DNA from: Verrucomicrobiales bacterium | GTDB lineage: Bacteria; Verrucomicrobiota; Verrucomicrobiia; Limisphaerales; J093 | DNA length: 64,000 nt | Direction: 5' to 3' | Assembly (NCBI GenBank): GCA_024233215.1 | Contig: JACKPW010000007.1 | Span: 124,001-188,000, forward strand | Shown here: positions 54,057 to 62,064 of the stretch, one piece after another | How positions within the stretch are numbered: the first letter of the stretch is position 1 | How the letters are laid out: each line of letters opens with the position of its first letter | Translations under genes and position numbers: made by a program | Notes under the pieces: generated by a model | The model's input: only the letters and a program-made list of their open reading frames with translations | What the model was told of the DNA's origin: nothing | Databases searched by the model: none

Positions 54057-54307
54057 AACACGCGAGGGCGCGTGCGCTCCCCGGACCCTGCGCGCCCCCC
54101 CCAGCGCCAATGAAGCCGGAGACCAGCGGACGCGGTGGTGCCACAGGAGCCAGTCCGATACCGCTCCGACAGCGGGATTGACAGCGAACGGTGCTCCTCG
54201 CAGCATTCCGCCATGTCTTGGATGGGGCATCCCGTCGACCTCGCATGTCCGGTTGTTGTTGCATCGGCGCCCGCTTCAAATCACCCAGCACCGCTCCCCT
54301 TGGCACG

Positions 54308-56098
54308 ATGAAGACCGCAGTCCCCGTGATGATGGCGTCCACCCTGCTGTCTGGTTTGGTGCAAGGGGATGCGGGCCAACTCGGCGGGGTGCCTTGGGTT
54401 CGAGAACTCCCCTCCGGCATCTATGACACGCCCGCGATCGGGAGGAACGGGACCCTCTTTGTGGCAACGGGCGGCACCGCAGGATCCGTGTTTGCACTCG
54501 ACTGCCGCACGGGACGAACCCTCTGGGCCGCCGAGTGCCGTGACACGATGGCGTCGCCGGTGGCCGGGAACGACGGGATCGTGTTTGTCGCCGCCGGGGA
54601 TGGGAAGGTCCGGGCGCTGGACGGCGGGACGGGGAGGGTGATCTGGACATCGTCCGTCGCGGTGAGGATGCGCACGTGTGCCGTTGGCTTCGAAGGCACC
54701 GTCTATGTTGGCGTCCTCTCTCCCCACAACATCGTCGCTCTGGACGGAATGGATGGCGCCCTGCGGTGGGACTTCCAACCTCAGACCCTCTGGGGCAACC
54801 AGTCGCCTGCCATCGGAAATGATGGGACGGTCCATGTTGCCGGTTATGCCCTGGATGGCATGACGGGGGCGCGGCTTTGGGACAGCTATACTGAAACCTA
54901 TGGCAGTTCCCCGGCAATCGGAGCCGACGGGACCATTTACGCGGGGAACTTCGTCGGGCAGCTTTCGGCGATCGAAGGCCGAACCGGAGCTGTGCTCTGG
55001 CAGGCCGATGTCGGTAACGGGGCATCTCCGGTGATCTCGGCCCCCGCCATTGGGAACGACGGCACGGTCTTTGTCGATGCAAGGGACGGTTGGGTCACCG
55101 CGTTCGACGGGGCGACGGGGCATAGGCACTGGAACCTCAAGATCTTGACCGAAGGCAACTACAACCGGACTCCGGCAGTCGCCGGGAATGGGACCTTGTA
55201 CTTCGCGGACTCCACGCAAGTGCTGGCGCTGGAAGGCGCAACCGGGCGCAGGCTCTGGAACACGTTTGTTCGGGGAGTTGCCCTGGCTCCGACCATTGGA
55301 GTCGACGGGACAATCTATGTGGCCACTCGCGATGGCTTCGTCTATGCTCTTCGCGGGAACAGTCCACTCGCGGCAAGCTCTTGGCCGAAAGCCCACGGAG
55401 ACCTCGGGAACACCGGCCGTACGCGGGCGAAACCACCCAAGGTGGAGCGGCAGCCCGAGGTCGTCGTCCTCCAGGAAGGAGAGGAGGGCCGGGTTGTTAC
55501 CGAGGTTTCGGGAATACCGTTTCCCCAGGTGCAATGGTCGCGGAATGGAACTCGCATTCCTGATGCCACCAGCACAACCGTGGTCATCCCCGAGGTGACG
55601 CGTGCGGACGAAGGTTCCTACAGTTTGTCGGCCACCAACGGAGCGGGACAAACGACCAGCCGGCCCATCACGGTCGTGGTGAGCAATGTGGACCCAATCC
55701 CCCTCGTGGCGCTGGAGTGGCAGGGGCAGGAAGGCGAACCGCTCACCCTCGAATCGGCGGACCGAGTCGGGAAGGACGTCCCATGGAAGACCGTGCGTGA
55801 CTATCCGGCTGGGAACGTCCGGCAGTGGTTCCTGGAACCGGAGCCGGTTTCGACGTCGTTCTTCCGGCTGAGGGGCTCGCTTCAGGCTCCAAGCATCAAC
55901 GTCGGCTGGGTCAATGCGTGGAGTTTCGACGAGCCGATCGGGACCGGCGTCCGCATCGAGTACCTCTCCACGATCACCGGCTGGACCGAGTGGCAAACGC
56001 TGACGAATCTCGTTCTCCCGACGAGCCCCTACCAGTTCGTGGACCTTGAGAGCCTGGACGACTGCTCACGCGTCTACCGCACGACCCTGCTGCCTTGA
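54308..56098 (+). CDS. Secreted PQQ-like beta-propeller/Ig-domain protein
   Basis: This protein of about 596 residues has a signal peptide (VPVMMASTLLSGLVQGDAG). Seven to eight PQQ-like repeats follow (about 20-375), of the pattern PAIG.DGT.YV...G...AL.G.TG..LW (for example SPAIGADGTIYAGNFVG, ISAPAIGNDGTVFVDARDG). A single Ig-like domain comes next (about 395-470; PQVQWSRNGTRIPDAT, DEGSYSLSATNGAGQTTS). Two C-terminal W...FFRLR/VYRTT modules end the protein. The ligand is unknown. ATG 54308 is chosen because it starts the signal peptide. The upstream ORF extension is non-coding. Confidence 0.85.
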   Translation: MKTAVPVMMASTLLSGLVQGDAGQLGGVPWVRELPSGIYDTPAIGRNGTLFVATGGTAGSVFALDCRTGRTLWAAECRDTMASPVAGNDGIVFVAAGDGKVRALDGGTGRVIWTSSVAVRMRTCAVGFEGTVYVGVLSPHNIVALDGMDGALRWDFQPQTLWGNQSPAIGNDGTVHVAGYALDGMTGARLWDSYTETYGSSPAIGADGTIYAGNFVGQLSAIEGRTGAVLWQADVGNGASPVISAPAIGNDGTVFVDARDGWVTAFDGATGHRHWNLKILTEGNYNRTPAVAGNGTLYFADSTQVLALEGATGRRLWNTFVRGVALAPTIGVDGTIYVATRDGFVYALRGNSPLAASSWPKAHGDLGNTGRTRAKPPKVERQPEVVVLQEGEEGRVVTEVSGIPFPQVQWSRNGTRIPDATSTTVVIPEVTRADEGSYSLSATNGAGQTTSRPITVVVSNVDPIPLVALEWQGQEGEPLTLESADRVGKDVPWKTVRDYPAGNVRQWFLEPEPVSTSFFRLRGSLQAPSINVGWVNAWSFDEPIGTGVRIEYLSTITGWTEWQTLTNLVLPTSPYQFVDLESLDDCSRVYRTTLLP

Positions 56099-56277
56099 AG
56101 GCCAGCGTCCGGGTGATGGAGTGGATTCCCGTGCCCTTGGAACCGCTGTCGGCACTCACCGTAGTAGATCGAGGTTCCGGGGATAGTTCGCTCACCTTGG
56201 CGGTAGCGACCCGCAGCCGAACCTCAGGTGGGTTTCGCGGCACGAGTTTCTTCCACCTTGTTTGTCCGTTGCCGGCA

Positions 56278-57642
56278 TCAGTCGGTCTGCACCGTGTACC
56301 TCACCAGTTTCTGCGAGTACGGTGCGTCCGACCAACCGTTTTCATAGGAGTTGTTCAACACCATGCCGACACCCGGCGCGTACGACTGCTCACTCCGGCT
56401 CTGATCGACCACCTGACCGTCCTGTCGCAGCGTGAACTGCGTCCGCAACACCAGGCAGTTCTCAAAAACGCCGGCCGGCACCGAGATTACACTCCGCGTC
56501 GCCTGGACACTAATCAGCCAGGAGAATTCATACGAACCCACCGCCGCATGTTCCTCCCACTGATCTGCGGCGGAAACCGCGCTGCGGATCACTGTCCAGG
56601 ATGGGTCCACGAGGAGCGGATTCTCCTGGATCGGCCCCTCGTTACCCCAGATTTGGTGCAGGCGGAGCGAACTGCCGTCCCAGGCGAGCCAACGAATCTC
56701 CTGGTAGTTGTCCGGCGCCGTCTCCTGACGTTCCAGCTTGAAGGTCTGGACGCTCCCGATTTGCTCAAAGCCGATCACGGTGTCCGTGCGGGGTCCATCG
56801 CCATACCCGGGCTCATAGACCCATTGGTTCCCCACCGCCAAGGGAAGGTAGTTCTGCGGATCGATGCCCGGCGGATTCCCCCCGTTGCCGGCCAGTTCAT
56901 AAGTCGCCTCCAACTCCCCGTTCTCGTAGTTCACCGAGCGAACCAGGGCGACTCCCGGGGCCACCCAATCCATCGAGCTCAGTTTAAGGTCGTTGTTGAG
57001 TTCCCGGCTGACGAACTTCAGGCAGTCGAACGTGCCCGCGGGAACGGTGATGGTTTCACGCGCTTGGATGGTAATCTGGTCGCGGCTTCCGTCGGCAAAG
57101 TCGTTGGTCCAGACGGTGCCGACCGGCGCATCCTGGAACATGAGCACTTCGTTCGTCGCGATTCCGAATGAGATCTCATGAAACTCGGTGGTTGTGGAGC
57201 GGAACGGGATGAGGAAGAGGCTCTGCGGATCACGAATCTCCGTCACCGTGTAATCCATGCCGGTCGAAAGTTCGGCCCGCGCCACCGGTCGGACGCGTCG
57301 TTCCCAGGTGGCTCCACTCGGATTGGAGGCCGCATAGACGACCTCGACGCCCATCGGCAGCGGGATCAGAGGGTTGGGAATCGCCTTGACCCGGTAGAAC
57401 ATCGGCACAGACACCGTCGTCTCCGGGCCGGAGACCATCAGATCCGTGAGTGGATTCCACGTCTCCCGCCAGACGCCGGACGCGAGGTCGTCGGTCCACT
57501 GGACGGAGAACAGTCCGTTGGTGAGCGGATTGGTCCAAGTCAGGGAACCGTTGCGGTGAAGCGAGATGATGTCGACGTCCTCTGCCTGAGCTGGAACCGA
57601 AAACGAGAGGGTGAACAAAAGGAACAACAGCGTGGTTTTCAT
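56278..57642 (-). CDS. Secreted beta-rich protein with an N-terminal W...FYRVK module
   Basis: This protein of about 454 residues has a signal peptide (TLLFLLFTLSFSVPAQA). A module at about 25-90 (NGLFSVQWTDDLASGVWRET, ending FYRVKA) follows, then two similar beta-sandwich halves. One includes FRSTTTEFHEISFGIATNEV and ITVPAGTFDCLKFVSRE; the other includes WEEHAAVGSYEFSWLISVQA and ISVPAGVFENCLVLRTQFTL. The recurring VPAGxF.xCL suggests an internal duplication. I do not recognise a named family. Predicted extracellular or periplasmic. Confidence 0.78.
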   Translation of the reverse strand: MKTTLLFLLFTLSFSVPAQAEDVDIISLHRNGSLTWTNPLTNGLFSVQWTDDLASGVWRETWNPLTDLMVSGPETTVSVPMFYRVKAIPNPLIPLPMGVEVVYAASNPSGATWERRVRPVARAELSTGMDYTVTEIRDPQSLFLIPFRSTTTEFHEISFGIATNEVLMFQDAPVGTVWTNDFADGSRDQITIQARETITVPAGTFDCLKFVSRELNNDLKLSSMDWVAPGVALVRSVNYENGELEATYELAGNGGNPPGIDPQNYLPLAVGNQWVYEPGYGDGPRTDTVIGFEQIGSVQTFKLERQETAPDNYQEIRWLAWDGSSLRLHQIWGNEGPIQENPLLVDPSWTVIRSAVSAADQWEEHAAVGSYEFSWLISVQATRSVISVPAGVFENCLVLRTQFTLRQDGQVVDQSRSEQSYAPGVGMVLNNSYENGWSDAPYSQKLVRYTVQTD

Positions 57643-57880
57643 GCGGCACTGATCATGTGGTGAACTGAGGCTCACAATAGGTGCATCCGCCTCCCGTGTC
57701 CCGCCAGAATTCGGAGCGCAAGAACCCGACCCAGACGATCCCGGCATTTCTCGGAATGCCTCGCTCCTCGTCATCGCAATACCGATTCGAGATTGTCCTC
57801 GTACAGTCGATCGTCTGAATCCGCCCGACTCAAGCAGGATTCGGGTTGGATTGTATCACGAATGTGACACGGTCATCCGC

Positions 57881-57970
57881 ATGGCTGAAACGCTGGCAAA
57901 GGCAGACCGGGGTAAGGAGTTGGAGCGCTTCGACTCCTTGGAGGACCTGCGTGCTTCGTGGGAAGCATGA
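57881..57970 (+). pseudogene. N-terminally truncated RelB/DinJ-like antitoxin remnant
   Basis: The 29-codon frame reads MAETLAKADRGKELERFDSL, then EDLRASWEA. This matches the C-terminal, toxin-wrapping tail of RelB/DinJ-type antitoxins, which are normally about 85-100 residues. The N-terminal ribbon-helix-helix is missing: the frame upstream stays open but does not look like it. It overlaps the toxin start by four bases (ATGA), the usual coupling of such pairs. Confidence 0.6.
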
Positions 57971-58224
57971 AGCTCACCCAGACGGTGCAGTTCCGGAAGG
58001 ACGCCAAGCGGCTGGTCAAGCGGGGCCAGGACGTTGAAAAACTGCTCACCGTGGTCAGGCTGCTCAGGTCACGAGACCGGCTTCCAGAGCCCCTGCGGGA
58101 TCACCCGCGGGCAGGAGGCTGGAGGGGCTGGCGCGACTGCAATTTCGAGCCGGACTGGGTCCTGATCTACAGGATTTCGGGGGACGAACTGATCCTCGGC
58201 CGGACCGGCTCCCACTCGGACTAG
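57967..58224 (+). CDS. YafQ-type mRNA interferase toxin (possibly attenuated)
   Basis: This 85-residue protein resembles the YafQ/RelE fold: VQFRKDAKRLVKRGQDVEKL, the DHP motif (His50-equivalent), FEPDWVLIYRI (Asp67 and Trp68 equivalents) and LGRTGSHSD (C-terminal His). The position equivalent to YafQ His63, usually H in CHIEPDW, is Asn here (CNFEPDW). The terminal LF that follows SHSD in relatives is absent. It overlaps the truncated antitoxin by four bases. Toxic activity may be reduced (inference). Confidence 0.82.
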   Translation: MKLTQTVQFRKDAKRLVKRGQDVEKLLTVVRLLRSRDRLPEPLRDHPRAGGWRGWRDCNFEPDWVLIYRISGDELILGRTGSHSD

Positions 58225-58252
58225 TTCAGAACCGCTGTGGCAGGAAGCTGCC

Positions 58253-59521
58253 TCAGCGTCGCTGCAGGAACACGTTCAACCCCTTCTTGTTGCCGACGAC
58301 GATGTCCGGGCGTTTGTCGCCGTCGATGTCGGTGGCGACGACCTGGGTGCCCACGCCGGAATCGTTGTCAATCAGGTGGGGCACAAACTCGGCGCCATTC
58401 GGGCCGCGCGTCAGCTTGAACCAGTAGAGCACCGCCGGTGCGTTCGCCTCGACGTCACCCTGCGGGCCGTGCGCCCAGAAGCGCTTGCCGGTGATCAGGT
58501 CTTTCAGCCCGTCGCCGTCGATGTCCACAAGATCGAGGGCGTGCGGTTGGGAAAAAGCCACGCCGTAGGGATTCTCCGCGGGCGTCTTGTTCACGAAGAG
58601 GTGCCGTTTGAAATCGATCTTGTCGCCGTCACGGACCTGTTCGTACCAGGCCAACCCGTAGCCGTGGCAGGCAATGCAGGTGATGATGTCATTCAACCCG
58701 TCGCCGTTGACGTCATAGGCGAACATCTGCGCGCCCCCGATGGCGATGCCCTTGTCGGTGGGAGGGCAGAACGGATAGGGGTGGAACTCCCAAACTGGAT
58801 CCCCGGCGAGTGACGCCGGTTGTTCATACCAACCTTCCGACTCGATCAGGTCCATGCGGCCGTCGCCGTTCACGTCGCCCGCGCCCTGGCCGTGGGAATA
58901 CTTGTGATAGCTCTTCTTCGGGCTGACGGGAACGAAGGTCCACGGTTCGGCCGGGTGGGACCAGTTGGGAACCGAATAGCCGTAGAACCCGTTGGCGCAG
59001 ATGACCAGTTCGCGTTTCCCATCGCCGGTCACGTCACGGAACTCCGGCGATTCACCGTCAGGAACCTCCACCGCAAGGTGCTTCGGCCAATCGCCCGGCC
59101 TGCCCTGGGGATTCTCGTACCAGAATGCCCGTTCCCCCGGCAGACCCAGCACGAACACATCGGCCCAGCCGTCGCCGTTGAAGTCATCCGTGAAACAGAA
59201 GAAGCAGTTCGAGTAGGCGTTCTTCGTGCCGAGGGCGCCCTCATAACCGGGAATCGTGACCTCGCTGCCGTCGGCCGCCTTCGTCTTGAACGTGGTCTCT
59301 GCCGGCATGTAGGCGTGCCGTTCCGTGAACCGCGGCCCCGGGTACCAAAACGGGCCGCAAACCACGTCGTTGTGTCCGTCGTGGTTGAAGTCGGCCACGT
59401 CCGCGCCTTCGCCCCAGAACTCGTCGGTGAGATGCAGGCGTTGGAAGGAGAGGTCACCTGCCACGAGACCGGAACCGGCGAGAGCCATCGCCCAAGGCAG
59501 GACAATTGAGAGCTTTGTCAT
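58253..59521 (-). CDS. Secreted FG-GAP/VCBS-repeat protein
   Basis: This protein of about 422 residues has a signal peptide (IVLPWAMALAGSGLVAGDL). Six or seven FG-GAP-type repeats follow, each with a D-x-N/D-x-D-G-x-x-D calcium-binding loop: DFNHDGHNDVV, DFNGDGWADVFV, DVNGDGRMDLIES, DVNGDGLNDIIT, DIDGDGLKDLIT, DIDGDKRPDIVV. This is a seven-bladed propeller typical of Verrucomicrobiota and Planctomycetota surface proteins. A CIACHGYG stretch within one repeat resembles a haem motif but is probably chance. The start at ATG 59521 places the signal peptide at the N-terminus. Confidence 0.9.
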   Translation of the reverse strand: MTKLSIVLPWAMALAGSGLVAGDLSFQRLHLTDEFWGEGADVADFNHDGHNDVVCGPFWYPGPRFTERHAYMPAETTFKTKAADGSEVTIPGYEGALGTKNAYSNCFFCFTDDFNGDGWADVFVLGLPGERAFWYENPQGRPGDWPKHLAVEVPDGESPEFRDVTGDGKRELVICANGFYGYSVPNWSHPAEPWTFVPVSPKKSYHKYSHGQGAGDVNGDGRMDLIESEGWYEQPASLAGDPVWEFHPYPFCPPTDKGIAIGGAQMFAYDVNGDGLNDIITCIACHGYGLAWYEQVRDGDKIDFKRHLFVNKTPAENPYGVAFSQPHALDLVDIDGDGLKDLITGKRFWAHGPQGDVEANAPAVLYWFKLTRGPNGAEFVPHLIDNDSGVGTQVVATDIDGDKRPDIVVGNKKGLNVFLQRR

Positions 59522-59582
59522 GCCCCTGTCTGGCAAGTCCAGTGGGACCGGTCAAGTCAGATGCGTGGCCGGTGCTTCCGCT

Positions 59583-59602
59583 CGCGGACTCGGCGGTCCG
59601 CG
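59583..59602. repeat. GCGGAC-type small hairpin, copy 4
   Basis: CGCGGAC-tcggcg-GTCCGCG lies ten bases beyond the argS stop on the minus-strand transcript. The stem is the same as in the other copies. Confidence 0.7.
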
Positions 59603-59611
59603 CTCCCTGCC

Positions 59612-61360
59612 TTACATCCGCTCGGGCACTTCCAAGCCCAGGACCTCCAGGCCTTGGGCAAGGACCCGGAACGTCAGTTCGCAAAGGACCAACCGGGTGG
59701 CGCGAACGGTCCCTTCGGCGCGCAGGACCGGGCACGCCTCGTAAAACCCGGTGAATTGGCCCGCCAGTTCGTAGAGATAGTTGCAGAGGTAATTGGGGCG
59801 ATGTTCCTCCGCCACGGCGTGCAGCACGAAATCGAAGTTCTGCAACTGCTTGGCGAGCGCGAGTTCGGCCGGCTCGGCGAGCGTCAGGTCCGCACCGGCA
59901 GCGGCGAGGTCGAAGGTCTCACCCGACTCGGCGAGCTTGCGAAAGATGCTGCGGATCCGGGTGGCGGCGTAGAGCAGGTAGGGGGCGGTGTTGCCGTTCA
60001 GGGCCAGCATCTTGTCCCAACTGAACACGTAATCGCTCTGGCGGTTCGGCAGCAGGTCGGCGTATTTCACGGCCCCGAGGCCCACCATCCGGGCAATCTC
60101 CCGTTGCTCCGACTCAGGCAGCTCGGGGTTCTTCTCCGCCACCACGCGCAGGGCGCGTTCCTCGGCCTCATCGAGCAGGTCCGCCAGTTTGATGTTCTCG
60201 CCCGAGCGCGTCTTCAGCGGCTGGTTGTTCTCGCCGAGAATCGAGCCGAACCAGACGTGCGACAGCCGCACCGGGGCGTCCGGATGCCAGCGCCGGAAGA
60301 TCTCGAACACCTGCTGGAAATGGAGCTGCTGGCGTCCGTCGGTGACGTAGATGATCTCGTCGGGATTCCAGGTGGCGAGGCGGTACTGCAGGGTCGCCAG
60401 ATCCGTGGTGGTGTAGTTGGCGGCACCGTCGCGCTTCCGGACGATGGCCGGCTGGTTCTTCAACGGCGGCACGTCATCGAAGAACGCCAGCAACGCCCCC
60501 TCGCTTTCGCGAACGATGCCGCGGCTCTCGAGCTCAGTCACGGCCTCGGCAAGGCGGTCGTTGTAGAAACTCTCGCCAAAGGTGTGATCGAAGCGCACGC
60601 CAAGCCGACCATAGATCGTGTCGAACTGCTGTTGCGACAGCGCGATCATTCGCCGCCAGATGCCGGTGTTTTCCTCGTCGCCGCCCTGGAGTTTCACGAG
60701 TTCGGCGCGCGCCTGTTCCAGCGTGGCCGGATCGAACTCCGGCTTGTCCTCGCTGCAACGGGCGTTGACGGCGCGGTAAATGCGTTCGAGTTCCGCAATC
60801 GGGTCGCGGTCCAACGCCGCCTCATCCAGCAGCGTCTTCCAACCCACGAGCAACATGCCGAACTGCGTGCCCCAGTCGCCGATGTGGTTGTCGGTGATCA
60901 CCCGATGACCGAGCAATCGGAGCGTGCGGGCGAGACAGTCCCCCAGGATGGTGGAGCGGATGTGGCCGACATGCATCGGCTTGGCCACGTTCGGCGAGCT
61001 GAAATCGACGACGACCGTGTACGGTTCGGTGGCGGGACGGAAGAAAAGGTGTTCCCCGCGGGCGGCGACGGAGAGCATGGCCGCGAGCGCCGCGGGTTTG
61101 AGTCGGAAGTTGAGGAAGCCCGGCCCTGCGATCTCCGTCGGTTCGCAGAGATCGTCGAGCTGGAGGTCGGCGGCGATTTCGGTGGCGAGCTGCCGCGGGT
61201 TCAGCCGGCGCTGTTTGGCGAGGCCCATCAAGGCATTGGACTGGTAATCGCCGAACTTTGGATCGGGACAGGGACGGACCAGGACGGACGTCAGGTCGGC
61301 ATCCGGCAGGCGCCGGGCGACGGCCTGTTGGAGTCGTTGTTCAATCGATTGACGAAGCAT
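59612..61360 (-). CDS. argS: Arginyl-tRNA synthetase
   Basis: This class Ia synthetase of about 582 residues charges tRNA-Arg. It has SSPNVAKPMHVGHIRSTILGD with the HIGH-type motif (HVGH, about residue 124). The KMSKS loop is the degenerate form normal for ArgRS (TRSGENIKLADLLDEA). The ArgRS-specific N-terminal domain (about 1-105) and the DALR-type anticodon-binding domain (about 460-582; YLLYAATRIRSIFRKL, ALAKQLQNFDFVL) are present. ATG 61360 is chosen. Longer extensions are proline-rich and non-homologous. Confidence 0.96.
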   Translation of the reverse strand: MLRQSIEQRLQQAVARRLPDADLTSVLVRPCPDPKFGDYQSNALMGLAKQRRLNPRQLATEIAADLQLDDLCEPTEIAGPGFLNFRLKPAALAAMLSVAARGEHLFFRPATEPYTVVVDFSSPNVAKPMHVGHIRSTILGDCLARTLRLLGHRVITDNHIGDWGTQFGMLLVGWKTLLDEAALDRDPIAELERIYRAVNARCSEDKPEFDPATLEQARAELVKLQGGDEENTGIWRRMIALSQQQFDTIYGRLGVRFDHTFGESFYNDRLAEAVTELESRGIVRESEGALLAFFDDVPPLKNQPAIVRKRDGAANYTTTDLATLQYRLATWNPDEIIYVTDGRQQLHFQQVFEIFRRWHPDAPVRLSHVWFGSILGENNQPLKTRSGENIKLADLLDEAEERALRVVAEKNPELPESEQREIARMVGLGAVKYADLLPNRQSDYVFSWDKMLALNGNTAPYLLYAATRIRSIFRKLAESGETFDLAAAGADLTLAEPAELALAKQLQNFDFVLHAVAEEHRPNYLCNYLYELAGQFTGFYEACPVLRAEGTVRATRLVLCELTFRVLAQGLEVLGLEVPERM

Positions 61361-61440
61361 GGGGGAAATGGTGAAAGGCGCCGGCGGAGCCGGGATCGGG
61401 ATCGGGACGGAGCGGGCAGGGGCGGTGAACCGGCTGCAAC

Positions 61441-61908
61441 TCAACCGGCGTGGGAATGCTTGCTGATGACCGCGTGGATGGCGGCGGCGTCGGGGGCATC
61501 CTCGAGTTCCTGCCGCACCTCCCGGCGATGCAGCATTTTGGCGATGGTGGCAAGCGTGTGCAGGTGGGGCTGAAACTCGCCCTGGGGCACGAGGAACAGC
61601 ACCACCAGACTGACCGGCTGGGCATCGAGAGCCTCGAATTCGACCCCCTTCTTTGATCGACCAAAGGCGGCCACCAGGCGACGGAGCACGTCGCTCGAGG
61701 CATGCGGAATGCCGATGCCGAACCCGATGCCGGTGCTCATCGAGTTCTCCCGCTTGCGCACGGCGGCAAGCACCGGCCCGCGCTGGGCTTCATCCAGATC
61801 GCCCGAAACCACGAGGCGGTTGACCAGCTCATCAATCGCCTCCCAACGGTCGCCGGCTTCGAGTTCCGGGATGATGTTCTCCGGTTTGATGATGTCGCCG
61901 AGTGTCAT
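61441..61908 (-). CDS. PTS EIIA protein (PtsN/fructose type)
   Basis: This 155-residue PTS EIIA domain has the phosphorylatable His in GIGIPHASSD (about 70) and the family stretches RENSMSTGIGFGIG and VVLFLVPQGEFQPHLHTLATI. In PtsN-like proteins phosphorylation mainly regulates nitrogen, potassium or carbon metabolism rather than transport. GGATGG precedes ATG 61908. The argS gene starts 80 bases downstream on the same strand, so the two may be one unit. Confidence 0.93.
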   Translation of the reverse strand: MTLGDIIKPENIIPELEAGDRWEAIDELVNRLVVSGDLDEAQRGPVLAAVRKRENSMSTGIGFGIGIPHASSDVLRRLVAAFGRSKKGVEFEALDAQPVSLVVLFLVPQGEFQPHLHTLATIAKMLHRREVRQELEDAPDAAAIHAVISKHSHAG

Positions 61909-62064
61909 AAGCCATCCAATTCCAAGCGCCCAATTGGCCCCCACGCAACCCGCCTTGGCAAGCGTGAATTCATCCCGGATCCGCCGCCCCCGGTTTCCCG
62001 CTTCACTTCCCGGGCGATCCGCAACAGACTCGGCTCGGTTGCGACACCAACCCGGCTCACCCGA

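Larger units (their letters stand above)
53650..54307. other. Non-coding gap with tandem repeats and a hairpin
   Basis: The region after the ABC-F gene holds a degenerate CACGGATT-type triplet (53665-53693), a 9-bp tandem repeat (53831-53868) and a hairpin (54033-54056). Several open frames in this GC-rich stretch look non-coding. No gene is called. The promoter of the PQQ-repeat protein is expected near its 3' end but I cannot identify it. Confidence 0.5.

Noticed and set aside
58640..58690. CIACHGYG as a haem-binding motif in the FG-GAP protein
   Set aside because: A single CxxCH inside a propeller repeat, without a cytochrome context; likely chance.
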